Origin: Verrucomicrobiota bacterium | GTDB taxonomy: Bacteria; Verrucomicrobiota; Verrucomicrobiia; Limisphaerales; JACRJZ01 | Length of the DNA: 64,000 nucleotides | Assembly (NCBI GenBank): GCA_016219875.1 | Contig: JACRJZ010000041.1 | Coordinates: 1-64,000 of the forward strand | Direction: 5' to 3' | Program-made: the position numbers and the translations under genes | The notes under the pieces: model-generated | What the model was told of the DNA's origin: nothing | Database searches by the model: none | What the model saw: only the letters and a program-made list of their open reading frames with translations | In this document: in pieces, positions 8,644 to 16,878 of the stretch | Numbering within the stretch: the first letter of the stretch is position 1 | How the letters are laid out: every line of letters begins with the position of its first letter

Positions 8644-8793
8644 CGCCTGTCCTTCGCCGACGCTTTCGTGGCCGCCACGGCGCTGCGGACCCAGGCTACG
8701 CTGGTTCACGAGGACCCGGAGTTTGCCCTGCTCGGAGGAGAGATCAGCCTGGAAATGCTGCCGCCGAAAACGGCTGCCACCCCAGTCAACTGA
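8644..8793 (+). pseudogene. C-terminal fragment of a PIN-domain toxin
   Basis: The stretch RLSFADAFVAATALRTQATL followed by VHEDPEFALLGG is the C-terminal half of a VapC-like PIN protein, including the FADAFVAATA helix that carries a conserved catalytic aspartate. The upstream 30 codons of the open frame do not resemble PIN. No start region of the same gene is nearby; the stub at 7823-7918 seems to belong to a different PIN subfamily, though a single gene split by insertion cannot be excluded. Confidence 0.65.
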
Positions 8794-9045
8794 ACCAGCC
8801 CGGTTGGGACGAAGGCGCGCCTGTGGTCCGCACGCGTCCAGCGGGGAAGTCGTTGGAATCGTCAGGTTGCCGGTCATGGGATAGGGCGGTGATGGGAAAC
8901 GGAGGGCTAAAACCAAGCTGATCGACAGCCATAAGCGCCGGCGGGACACAAGAATCTGCAAGGATGCCAGACACGGCGCTCATGGCTGTTCGATCGAGCG
9001 CCTGGTTGGGCCGCACGATGCGGTGCAATTCACAGGACAAGGCCC

Positions 9046-10224
9046 TCAGATGCCCAACGCTCTCATCCTTCCAACCTTTGCTCGTCGGAGTTCAAGGATT
9101 TCATCGTATGTTGTGATTGTGACTCCGCTTACCCGACTTCGTAGGACGGCATACTGGTCCACGTGATCGCTCGGAAGTCGGCCGATAACACCCACAAGCC
9201 TTGGCCTCGGCACTACTCCACCGAAGCGCCGGCGGATCACCTCCTGGTTGCGCGGATCAGCAAAGAAGTCAGCATAGTCCTCGAGCTGAGTGACCATTCG
9301 TAGTACATGTTGTGACAAGTGCAGATGGAACCGCGGACTCGCAAAGAGAGGCGCTCTCGGAGCCTTAAGCTCCACCATAGTCCAATCCCAGGTCCTGTTG
9401 GGATGGCCAAGCGGCTGTAAAACGAAATCAGGGCGGACCACTTGCCCTCGGTCCGACGATGCCAGAGAGGGCTCAGCCCAATAGGAGTCGTGGGCGTCTC
9501 CTAGCAGAAACTCGGGATGCAGTTCCAAGAAGCGCTGCAAGTCGCGCTCGGTCGTCCTTGCATTGTTTAGCATCTCTTCGAAAAGGCTCACGGCTACCCC
9601 AGCGATCGGGCTTCTGTCTGCGACGAGCACGAGCCTTGAGTACGCGTTTCCGAGTTCTGTGGGCTCAATCACGAAGTACTTGGTTTCGCGGTGAGCCGGG
9701 ACTGTGTACGCCGTGGCAAGGCGGTATCGGCCCTCTTTCCAAAACACAGATAAGCCAACCCGCTGTAACCCTGACAGAACGGCATGCCTGTACGATGTCA
9801 AAGCGTCTGAGATGGCGCTGAGGAATTCCTCCACATGGAGGGGCTTTTCTCTGATCTGCAGTTCAGGGAAGGAGTCCTTGAGTTGCAGTGCGAGAGGAAA
9901 TCCACCTCCCGTTATCACGACGATTGGCAGGTGCCTGAGCCGGAAACAAGAATTGACGAGGACATCGTCGTGAGTGCCTCGGATTGCGCGCACAAGCGCG
10001 ACGCCCTCGTATTCCCCCCTCTGGCTTTTCCCAGGCCGAACAATGTCGCTGACGATGAAATCCAGGTCGCCTCTTGCTGCCTTGACTCGTTCCAAGTAAT
10101 CAAACGCATCAGAGTTCCCACGGGCCAAAAAGCAGGACACGTCGATAGTTGCCAGTACCTCCTGATACAATTCCCGGATAGCTTGGTCGTCTTCGACCAC
10201 CAATGACGTGAGAGAATGAAACAT
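9046..10224 (-). CDS. Receiver domain fused to a Shedu-type (DUF4263) PD-(D/E)XK nuclease
   Basis: Residues 1-140 form a response-regulator receiver: acidic pocket E11-D12-D13, probable phosphoacceptor D60 in FIVSDIVRPG, T105 in IVVITGGG and K127 in REKPL. After a linker, residues 215-392 match the Shedu SduA/DUF4263 core: NNARTTERDLQRFLELHPEF (conserved E227), VVRPDFVL (D266) and TMVELKAPR (E285, K287), a PD-(D/E)XK nuclease signature. Single-protein Shedu systems defend against phage by nicking or degrading DNA. An N-terminal receiver would place nuclease activity under phosphorelay control. No histidine kinase lies beside it. It is flanked by repeats and broken TA genes, typical of a defence or accessory locus. 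Confidence 0.8.
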   Translation of the reverse strand: MFHSLTSLVVEDDQAIRELYQEVLATIDVSCFLARGNSDAFDYLERVKAARGDLDFIVSDIVRPGKSQRGEYEGVALVRAIRGTHDDVLVNSCFRLRHLPIVVITGGGFPLALQLKDSFPELQIREKPLHVEEFLSAISDALTSYRHAVLSGLQRVGLSVFWKEGRYRLATAYTVPAHRETKYFVIEPTELGNAYSRLVLVADRSPIAGVAVSLFEEMLNNARTTERDLQRFLELHPEFLLGDAHDSYWAEPSLASSDRGQVVRPDFVLQPLGHPNRTWDWTMVELKAPRAPLFASPRFHLHLSQHVLRMVTQLEDYADFFADPRNQEVIRRRFGGVVPRPRLVGVIGRLPSDHVDQYAVLRSRVSGVTITTYDEILELRRAKVGRMRALGI

Positions 10225-10535
10225 TTGTGCGCATTACCCTCTGTCGGCCTAACAGTTATTCAACCGCACGTGGTTGTTCCGGGGATTTTCAGGGAACAAC
10301 CGCAGAATGTGCGGTTTATCCCCGTCCGACCCTGATGCCTGGCTGGATTCATGAGCCGGACTTTGCCCCCGCCGGCCCCCGCCGCGCAATCCCAAATTGC
10401 GGAGTCGACGCGGGCGCGTCCGGAGGGTGCCCGTCACGGGCACAGGAACCGTCGTCCGCCGGTTGACTCCGAGAAACTTCCCACGCGAGCGGGCGGGTCC
10501 AGGTTCCTATGGCTGGGACGGCCACCCTCATGACG

Positions 10536-10676
10536 CACCGTAGCGCAGAGTTCCACTCTGCTGTTTCGCGGACTTCCGGTCCGCTGGCCGTCCGAAGAAG
10601 CCAGGCCTCGAAATGTTTCGTAAACCTGGCCGAGTGGAACTCGGCGATACGGTAGATTTGGAAATCTGCGCTACCA
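10536..10676. repeat. Palindromic repeat, GTAGCGCAG family
   Basis: The left end GTAGCGCAGAGTTCCACTCT is mirrored at the right end by GAAATCTGCGCTAC, with internal sub-hairpins such as GCGGACTTCCGGTCCGC and CCGAGTGGAACTCGG. The nested-hairpin design suggests a non-autonomous REP-like element. A related block (GTAGCGCCGGCTTTCCAGCC) lies near 16730. Confidence 0.75.
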
Positions 10677-10756
10677 GTTCCCGACGCCGATACCGAGTCG
10701 CGGAGGGTGGCCCTGTTTCTTCACCGCAGCCTTTTTAGACTGAGACAATCTGAGCA

Positions 10757-10890
10757 CGTAGGACTGGCGTCCCGCCTGTCTCCATCTTCTGTCTTCTGCT
10801 TCACGAAGGAGTACAGCGGCGGTTCGGCGGGATTCCTCTGGAAAGTCCATATTCCATGAAGTCAGCGACATGCGGGACGCCTGTCCTACG
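10757..10890. repeat. Palindromic repeat, CGTAGGAC family
   Basis: Arms 10757-10780 and 10867-10890 are inverted copies with 22 of 24 positions matching (arm begins CGTAGGAC(T/A)GGCGTCCCGC). The 86-base centre shows no gene. Confidence 0.8.
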
Positions 10891-10915
10891 ACATAGTTTC
10901 GGCATGGCCGTCTGG

Positions 10916-13054
10916 TCACTCCGCTTTGTTTTTGAGGAGAGCGTTGTCACCGCGCACTTCCAACAGCGCGATTTTGGCGCTGACGGATTGACCGGCAATG
11001 ATGACACGCGCCCCGCCGGGATTGGCCAACAAGAGACGCGATTCACCGTCCGACTTCACACGCACGGCAGCAATTTGCGACGCGAGCGGGCTGCTACCGT
11101 CGGGGAGTTTCACTGGTTCGGAGGTCACTTCGACGGGCGCGGCTTTGCCATCGAGCGCGACGCACCAAAGATATGCGGTGGTTCTGGCCTGACGGCGCGC
11201 GATCACGAGCGGCACGCGATCCTCGGTGTGGCGGCCCACGCCGGTGCCGGTGATGAAGGTCGTCGCTTCGCCCGGCGCCATCGTCCAGAGCACCTGCTGG
11301 CCATCGCTGTCAAAAGTGAGCTTGAGACCCGTGCTGGAGGGCAGCGTTTTCGCGTCACGCAGATACGAGTAACCAGGCTTGTCCGGAGCCTGAAACGGAG
11401 TGGCTCCAACCGGCGCGGTGAACTGGCCGACATTGTGGTAGGCCAGATCAAAGGTGTGGGGTTGGTCGGCCTGGATTTGGTCGATGAAGACCAGGAGCTT
11501 TTCGCCGATCAACGCGACGGTGCGAGTGAAGTTCACGCCCGCGTAGATTTTTCCCGCGCTGGCCATCACGGCGCTGAAGCCGTTGGTGGCAAGGAAGGCT
11601 TCGCATTTGCCTTCCGCCGGTTTCTGGGACTGCTCGTCCACAATGAGCGTGTTGTGGGCGAGCGTGGTGCGGAACCAGCCGGCCTGGATCGGCACGCCGT
11701 AGTTCGCAGTGCCGGGGTCGGGGGCGAGCACCTGGCCCTGGCCGTAAAGCACGAAGCCCAGTTTGTCTGGATGGCCGTGGCCGCCGCCGTGCGGGCCGTA
11801 GTCGAGGCAAAGCCACGTCGCCTTCGCGCCCGCGCCCGCGGTGAGGACGGCGTTGCCGGAGGCGGTGTAGTTGTGGCTGGCTGGCTTGAAGTCGGGCACC
11901 TGACCAGTCGCGGGCACGCCGTGCAAGAGCGCAGCGTCGCTGTTGCGACCGCTGCGGGCGAGGACGATCCGGTAGCGGTCGTCGTGGTAGCGGGCCAGCG
12001 CGGTTTCGTAGAGAGCGGCACTGCCGGCCACATTGACCGTGTGCGAATCGTTGAAAGCCGGCAGCACCAAATCCGGCATGGCCATCGCGATGGGAGCGTC
12101 AAACATGCGTTTGAACTCTGGCCCGTAGAGGTCGATGCCGCAGTGGAACGCGCCTTCGGTGAGATGCCACACCGCGGACATGGTGTAGAAGTGGTAGCCC
12201 CAGGCGCCTTCGTACCACGGGCCATCGGGCAAGACGCCTTTGGCCATTTGGTTGAAATATCCGGAAGGCGAGTGCGGGGCTTCGTCCACGAGCTTCATGT
12301 CGCCGAGCAACAAGCCGGTCAGGCCCACGGCGGAGTTCTTCCAGCATTGGATGTTGTGAATGCTCATCTTGTGCTGGCGGATCACGTCGGTGGCAGGAAG
12401 GAGGAGGCCGTCTTTCACGCGCTGCTGTTCGTCAGCCGACAGCGTGTCCCAAATGCAGTCCGCGCCTTCCACCATCGTGATGAGCCAAGTGGATTCATCG
12501 AGCGTCTGCGGGCCGACTTTGCCACCGCCCACTTTGGCTTCGCCGCGCGTGTTGTGGAGCGGGTAGCTCTGGTACTTCGCGGCGTAGGCCAGCAAGATCT
12601 CCTTTGCCTTGACGGCATAGCGGGCGTCGCCCGTGAGTTGATGCACGAGGCCGAGCGCGCGGACGGCGCCGGCGAGTTTCCCGTGCTCGCTGCTGAGGGC
12701 CACGTCGTCGTAGGGGTAGCCGGTGAAGACTTCCTTGTCCACCGGACAAACGTGGCGGGTCGGGCCTTCGTTGCGGAGCCGGGCGCCGTGCTTAGGACAC
12801 GAGTACCAGTGGTACCACTGGCCGCCGCGGTCGGGCAGCTTCACGGTCTGTTTGAGCCAGCCGTCGGCCTGCTGCGTCAGCGCCTCGTAGTGGGCCTTGG
12901 CCCACGGTTGCGTAGCCATGCGCTGCTTGATGCCGGGAATGTCTGTCCGGTTCAACAGCAGGCGTGGGTGCGGCGGAAGCGTGGTGGGAAGTTCTGCCGC
13001 GAAGGCCGTCGAACCGATCGCGGTGACCAGACCGAGCAAGAAAGACGATTTCAA
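10916..13054 (-). CDS. Heparinase II/III-like secreted polysaccharide lyase
   Basis: From a TTG at 13054 the product is 712 aa with a signal peptide LKSSFLLGLVTAIGSTAFAA. An alpha/alpha-toroid domain (PPHPRLLLNRTDIPGIK onward) is followed by a beta-sandwich carrying HGGGHGHPDKLGFVLYG and LAHNTLIVDE, as in heparinase II/III and alginate-lyase-like enzymes; conserved His and Tyr in these motifs are the likely catalytic or metal residues. It should depolymerise a uronate-containing polysaccharide in the periplasm or outside. The frame is open upstream to 13225 (which would add MKSWILLGLF and repeat-derived sequence), but a palindromic element lies there; TTG is my preferred start. It is paired with another heparinase-like gene directly upstream. 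Confidence 0.75.
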   Translation of the reverse strand: MKSSFLLGLVTAIGSTAFAAELPTTLPPHPRLLLNRTDIPGIKQRMATQPWAKAHYEALTQQADGWLKQTVKLPDRGGQWYHWYSCPKHGARLRNEGPTRHVCPVDKEVFTGYPYDDVALSSEHGKLAGAVRALGLVHQLTGDARYAVKAKEILLAYAAKYQSYPLHNTRGEAKVGGGKVGPQTLDESTWLITMVEGADCIWDTLSADEQQRVKDGLLLPATDVIRQHKMSIHNIQCWKNSAVGLTGLLLGDMKLVDEAPHSPSGYFNQMAKGVLPDGPWYEGAWGYHFYTMSAVWHLTEGAFHCGIDLYGPEFKRMFDAPIAMAMPDLVLPAFNDSHTVNVAGSAALYETALARYHDDRYRIVLARSGRNSDAALLHGVPATGQVPDFKPASHNYTASGNAVLTAGAGAKATWLCLDYGPHGGGHGHPDKLGFVLYGQGQVLAPDPGTANYGVPIQAGWFRTTLAHNTLIVDEQSQKPAEGKCEAFLATNGFSAVMASAGKIYAGVNFTRTVALIGEKLLVFIDQIQADQPHTFDLAYHNVGQFTAPVGATPFQAPDKPGYSYLRDAKTLPSSTGLKLTFDSDGQQVLWTMAPGEATTFITGTGVGRHTEDRVPLVIARRQARTTAYLWCVALDGKAAPVEVTSEPVKLPDGSSPLASQIAAVRVKSDGESRLLLANPGGARVIIAGQSVSAKIALLEVRGDNALLKNKAE

Positions 13055-13059
13055 AATCC

Positions 13060-13154
13060 CGTAGCAGCGTCTCGGCAGAACGCCGCTGTCCTTTTTGCCT
13101 TTTGCCTTTTGCCTTCTGCCTTGCAGTACGGCGCTCTGCCGAGACGCCGCTACG
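13060..13154. repeat. Palindromic repeat at the 5' end of the lyase gene
   Basis: Arms 13060-13085 and 13129-13154 are inverted copies (arm begins CGTAGCAGCGTCTCGGCAGA; 23-24 of 26 match). The centre is a TTTTGCC/TTCTGCC microsatellite. The adjacent TTTTGAAATCG is also found at the edge of repeats at 18269 and 41403, so it probably belongs to the element. It provides the TTG used as the likely start of the lyase. Confidence 0.8.
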
Positions 13155-13218
13155 CCAGCGAGGTTCCGAAAGAGGCCCAGGAGAATCCAAGATTTCATCG
13201 GCAGGAGCAGTCGGGCCA

Positions 13219-15096
13219 CTACCACGTGGCCAACGGAGTCAGTTGAGTCTGCGCCGCAGGAACGGCCTCGCCTTCCTTCAGCGGCGTCAGCACCACGGCG
13301 ATCCGCGTGTCAGTCACGTCGCGAAGTTGGATCGCGAGTTTCTGGTATCGGCTGTTGTTGCCCTGCTTCGGCGGCTGCGGTGCGGCGGGGAGCGGTTCGG
13401 CCTTCATCACCTGGAACCGGGCTTGGGCCGGCGACACGATCCGCGCATGGAGCCGCGCCTTCCCGTCGGTGAGCGTGGCGGTGCGACCGTCCTCGCCCAC
13501 CTGCGGCTTGGCGTGGGTGTGCAGGAACCACCAGACCTCGGCGGGAGCTTTAGCCTGCACTTCGTCCTGCACGAGCACCTGCTTGCGGCCGAGCATGGCC
13601 ATACCGCGCTGCGCCTTGTTCACGTGCTTCGCGTAGGCGGCGGTTAAGTCGGTCACGGCCACGGCGCGCTCCGGCTTGCTGTCGAACTTGGTGATCTTGG
13701 CGGCGGCCCTCGGCTCTTGGTCAGGATCAAGGCCCGGATTGATGACGAGCGTGTTGTGGCCCTCGGCGCGGAGGCGGTAGTAGGTCCAGCGCTTGTTACC
13801 GAAGTAAGCAGGCAGGTTGTAATCGTCGGCGCCGATGTCCTCGGCCCAGCGCACGCCCAGCGCGTCGAGGACGAAGCTGCCGAGGTCGAGATTGCTGTGG
13901 TTGGCTTTGTTGTCGCCGGACTTGAAGCCAACGAAGAGCGCGTCCTTGTCATCCCACGCGCTACGCATGAGAGTGATTTCGCTGTTGCGGTAGTAACGAT
14001 CCAGCGGCGGCGTGACGGAAGGTTTCTGAGCGAGGCGGGCGTCGTACCAAAGCAGATCGAGCGGGTGGGCTTTGGCGAGTTGGCTTTGATACCAGGCGTA
14101 GTCGGGACGGTTGAACTGGCGCGCGAGCCAGAACAGGACCGGCGAACGGATCACGCCCGCGTGCGAGTCCGCATAGCTAAAGCTCAAGCCCGTCGGGCCG
14201 CTGGCGTAGATCGGGAACGACCCGGCCTCGCTGAAGCCTTCGATCTTCGTCAGTCCGAAGTCGCTGCCCAGCGCCGTCTGGAGGCTGGCCAGGAAAACAA
14301 CATTGTAGGTCGTGGCGTAATTCCAGTAGCCCGGCCCCTCGGCCCACGCGCCGTCCGGGCCGTACTCCGCCATCGCAAGCTGGATGGATTTCAGGGCGGC
14401 GTGGAGGAAATCGCCGGCCAGCTTCGGTTCCACGTCCGCCAGCGCGAGCGCGCCCATGCCGACGCCGCCGTTGCAGACCTGGTTCCAGTTGTGGCGGGAC
14501 TTGGCCCACCACGTGTTCTTCGACTGAATATCGATCGCCAGCTTGATTCCCTTTTCCACCATCGCGGTGCGGAGCGTCGCACGCTGCTCGTCGCTCCACA
14601 CGTCGTAGAGCCAGTCATAGCCGATGGCAAACGCGTGGGTCATCTCCGCGGTGTCGAGGAAGTGGCGCGGGTTCCAATCCTTGAAATTCGCGGCGGCCTC
14701 AAGCTCCTTCCACGCGCGTTCGGCGTAACGCTTGTCACCGTCGAGTCGGTAAAGCATGGCCATTGTCTGCACGCGGTCCCATACGCGGCGGCTGGTGGCC
14801 AACAGACGAAGGCCATCGGGGATCTCGTACTTGGACGGCGGGGCGTCGAGAATCCGCGCGCCGTCGCGCCGCAACTCGGCGTGCCACTTTTTGAGCGTGG
14901 GATCGGTGGCGACGCGCTGCTTGAGTTGGGCGAAGTCCGTCGCGGTGGCGAGCAAGCGTGGGTGCTCACGCTTGAGGTTGCGGAGAATCTGGTCCGCCGT
15001 CGGGACCGGGACCGGTTGCGTTTCCTGGGCGCCGAACAGCGGAAGGCACAGCAACGACCCGGCGAGCCAGAGAGAGAATTGCGTCTTTCGTTTCAT
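13219..15096 (-). CDS. Heparinase II/III-like secreted polysaccharide lyase
   Basis: Starting at ATG 15096 the 625-aa protein has a signal peptide (MKRKTQFSLWLAGSLLCLPL, cleavage near FGAQ). The alpha/alpha-toroid includes SRHNWNQVCNGGVGMGALAL, whose NWNQVCNGG motif is typical of the heparinase II/III superfamily. The C-terminal beta domain includes DNKANHSNLDLGSFVLDALG and EGHNTLVINPG with the expected histidines. It should degrade an acidic glycan outside the cytoplasm. It shares fold but little sequence with the downstream lyase; the two lie head to tail on one strand, so co-transcription and complementary substrate steps are likely. A longer open frame to 15306 lacks a signal peptide and is rejected. 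Confidence 0.8.
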   Translation of the reverse strand: MKRKTQFSLWLAGSLLCLPLFGAQETQPVPVPTADQILRNLKREHPRLLATATDFAQLKQRVATDPTLKKWHAELRRDGARILDAPPSKYEIPDGLRLLATSRRVWDRVQTMAMLYRLDGDKRYAERAWKELEAAANFKDWNPRHFLDTAEMTHAFAIGYDWLYDVWSDEQRATLRTAMVEKGIKLAIDIQSKNTWWAKSRHNWNQVCNGGVGMGALALADVEPKLAGDFLHAALKSIQLAMAEYGPDGAWAEGPGYWNYATTYNVVFLASLQTALGSDFGLTKIEGFSEAGSFPIYASGPTGLSFSYADSHAGVIRSPVLFWLARQFNRPDYAWYQSQLAKAHPLDLLWYDARLAQKPSVTPPLDRYYRNSEITLMRSAWDDKDALFVGFKSGDNKANHSNLDLGSFVLDALGVRWAEDIGADDYNLPAYFGNKRWTYYRLRAEGHNTLVINPGLDPDQEPRAAAKITKFDSKPERAVAVTDLTAAYAKHVNKAQRGMAMLGRKQVLVQDEVQAKAPAEVWWFLHTHAKPQVGEDGRTATLTDGKARLHARIVSPAQARFQVMKAEPLPAAPQPPKQGNNSRYQKLAIQLRDVTDTRIAVVLTPLKEGEAVPAAQTQLTPLATW

Positions 15097-15188
15097 AGGT
15101 GGCAAAGCGGAGTTTTGACGGGAGGCGCGGAGCGGGGATTCATGGGGAAAGAGGGAATCCGTGAAACCGAGGAGCCTCGTGCAAAACT

Positions 15189-15233
15189 GTAGCCGCCGCC
15201 GGTTGCTCCAACTCTCCTCACGTCGGCGGCTAC
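15189..15233. repeat. Short palindrome, variant of the GTAGCAGCCGACG family
   Basis: GTAGCCGCCG (15189-15198) and CGGCGGCTAC (15224-15233) form a perfect 10-bp stem. The interior GGTTGCTCCAACTCTCCTCA also occurs near 44790, tying the two copies together. Confidence 0.7.
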
Positions 15234-15345
15234 GGGATTTTGCAGTCGTCTCTGGGCTTGTTGCCCCAAAACAGAACCGGGCCGGAATTGAAACCCGGCC
15301 CGGCATCGCGCGGAGCGTGTACGTCCCGCCCGAAACGGCGGCATC

Positions 15346-16572
15346 CTACGCGCCGAACTTGTCGAACATCTTTGCGTTGGCTTGCATGAGGCGGATGAGG
15401 TACTTCGCCTCGAAAATGCCGAGCGAGCCGAGGTTCGCGCCGGTTTCGGTAAACCGCTCCAGTTTATCAGAGCCGGAGTAGGCCGAGTGCAGCAGGACCG
15501 GCTGAGGATGCCACGAGTGGCCCTTGATCGCGCACGGCGTCGAGTGGTCGCCCGTGATGGCCAGCACGTCCGGCTTTTTCTCCAGCAGGATCGGCAGCGC
15601 GGCGTCGAACTCCTCCACCGCTTTCTTCTTCGCCTCGAAGTTCCCGTCCTCGCCGTACTTGTCCGTGTATTTGAAGTGGATGAAAAAGAAATCGTAGTTG
15701 GCGTACTCCTGCTGGTAGCGCTGGAACTGCTCGGCGATGGTCTGCGGGCCTTCGATCTTCGTCATGCCTACGAGTTGCGAGAGGCCCTTGTACATCGGAT
15801 ACACGGCCAGCGCGGCGGGCTTGAGGAGGTACCGCTCCTCGAAGAGCGGAATCTCCGGTTGGTGTGCGATGCCGCGCATGAGGAAGCCATTGGCCTTGGG
15901 GTGCGACGCGAGGATGGGCAGCGCCAGCTTGTAGAACTCCGCGATGGCCTTGGCGGTCTTCTTCTGCGCGGCGGACTTGGCATTGACCGGCTTGGCCGTG
16001 AGCAGGCCCAGCCCTTCACGATTGGGATCGGTCGAAGTGATCGGCCCTTCCAGGCCCTTGCCGCGGAAGAGGACGACGAAGCGGTGTTCCTTGCCGGCTT
16101 TGATGATGACTTCCACGTCGCCGACCTTTTTGATCTTGGCGGCCATCTTCGCGCACAACTCTTCGCAAATGTCCGTCGCGATGCGTCCGGCGCGGCGGTC
16201 GGTGACGAGGCCGTCCTTGTCGAGAGTGCAGAAATTAGCGCGGGCGGCCACGTCGCCGGCCTTGAGCTCGAGGCCCAGGCCCAGGGCTTCGATCACGCCG
16301 CGGCCCACTTCGTACTCGAGCGGGTCATAGCCGAAGAGCGCGAGATGGCCGGGACCGCTGCCGGGCGTGATGCCGGGCGCAACGGGAATCATGCGGCCCT
16401 GGGCGCAGCCGGCGGCGACGAGCGCGTCGAGGTTCGGGGTGTGCGCGGCTTCGAGCGGGGTCACTTCGCCTTGGGCCTTGGTGGCGATGTCACCCACGCC
16501 ATCGAGAACGACGAGGGCGAGCTTGGCGCCGGTTTTCAGGGTCAATTGAGAGTAGAGCGGATCGAGGTTCAT
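15346..16572 (-). CDS. apgM: 2,3-bisphosphoglycerate-independent phosphoglycerate mutase, archaeal type
   Basis: This 408-aa protein is the ApgM type of alkaline-phosphatase-fold phosphoglycerate mutase, interconverting 3- and 2-phosphoglycerate in glycolysis. Visible family signatures are LALVVLDGVGD (metal-binding Asp), TPNLDALVAAG with the nucleophile region, GSGPGHLALFGYDP, and the late metal motifs HFKYTDKYGEDGN and ITGDHSTPCAIKGHSW. The length is as expected for the family. It stands alone, with repeats upstream. ApgM is widespread in archaea and found in scattered bacteria including PVC members. Confidence 0.9.
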   Translation of the reverse strand: MNLDPLYSQLTLKTGAKLALVVLDGVGDIATKAQGEVTPLEAAHTPNLDALVAAGCAQGRMIPVAPGITPGSGPGHLALFGYDPLEYEVGRGVIEALGLGLELKAGDVAARANFCTLDKDGLVTDRRAGRIATDICEELCAKMAAKIKKVGDVEVIIKAGKEHRFVVLFRGKGLEGPITSTDPNREGLGLLTAKPVNAKSAAQKKTAKAIAEFYKLALPILASHPKANGFLMRGIAHQPEIPLFEERYLLKPAALAVYPMYKGLSQLVGMTKIEGPQTIAEQFQRYQQEYANYDFFFIHFKYTDKYGEDGNFEAKKKAVEEFDAALPILLEKKPDVLAITGDHSTPCAIKGHSWHPQPVLLHSAYSGSDKLERFTETGANLGSLGIFEAKYLIRLMQANAKMFDKFGA

Positions 16573-16878
16573 ACGGTTTCAGTTTTAATTCAATTCAGAG
16601 GTCCATCGCTGTTCGGCGAGATGGTTTCCTCCCAGAACAACGTGCGCGGAGTGTGCCGGCAAAGCCCGAACAGCGTCAACGGCGAAAGGGGCGGAGGAGG
16701 AAGGCCTCAGTCTGGCCCGGCGAGCGTCGTAGCGCCGGCTTTCCAGCCTGCGGATCCTGCGGATTTTCTAGTCCGCAGTCCCTCGCCGCTCGCCGAACTG
16801 GAAAGTCCGACGCTCCCGCAGACAGGAATTCTGCCCGACGCTAAACAGATGCCCCGCCGACCGGAATGGGAGCCGCCA
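16573..16878. other. Intergenic interval with GTAGCGCCGG-type repeat
   Basis: No gene is seen. Around 16725-16850 lies a composite repeat block (GTAGCGCCGGCTTTCCAGCC, then CCTGCGGATTTTCTAGTCCG) resembling the family at 10536-10676. Confidence 0.5.

Larger units (their letters stand above)
10225..10915. other. Gene-free interval with two palindromic repeats
   Basis: No convincing gene is seen in these 690 bases. The interval contains small inverted repeats just after 10260 (AACCGCAC.. / ..GTGCGGTT) and the two larger palindromes listed separately at 10536-10676 and 10757-10890. Confidence 0.6.
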
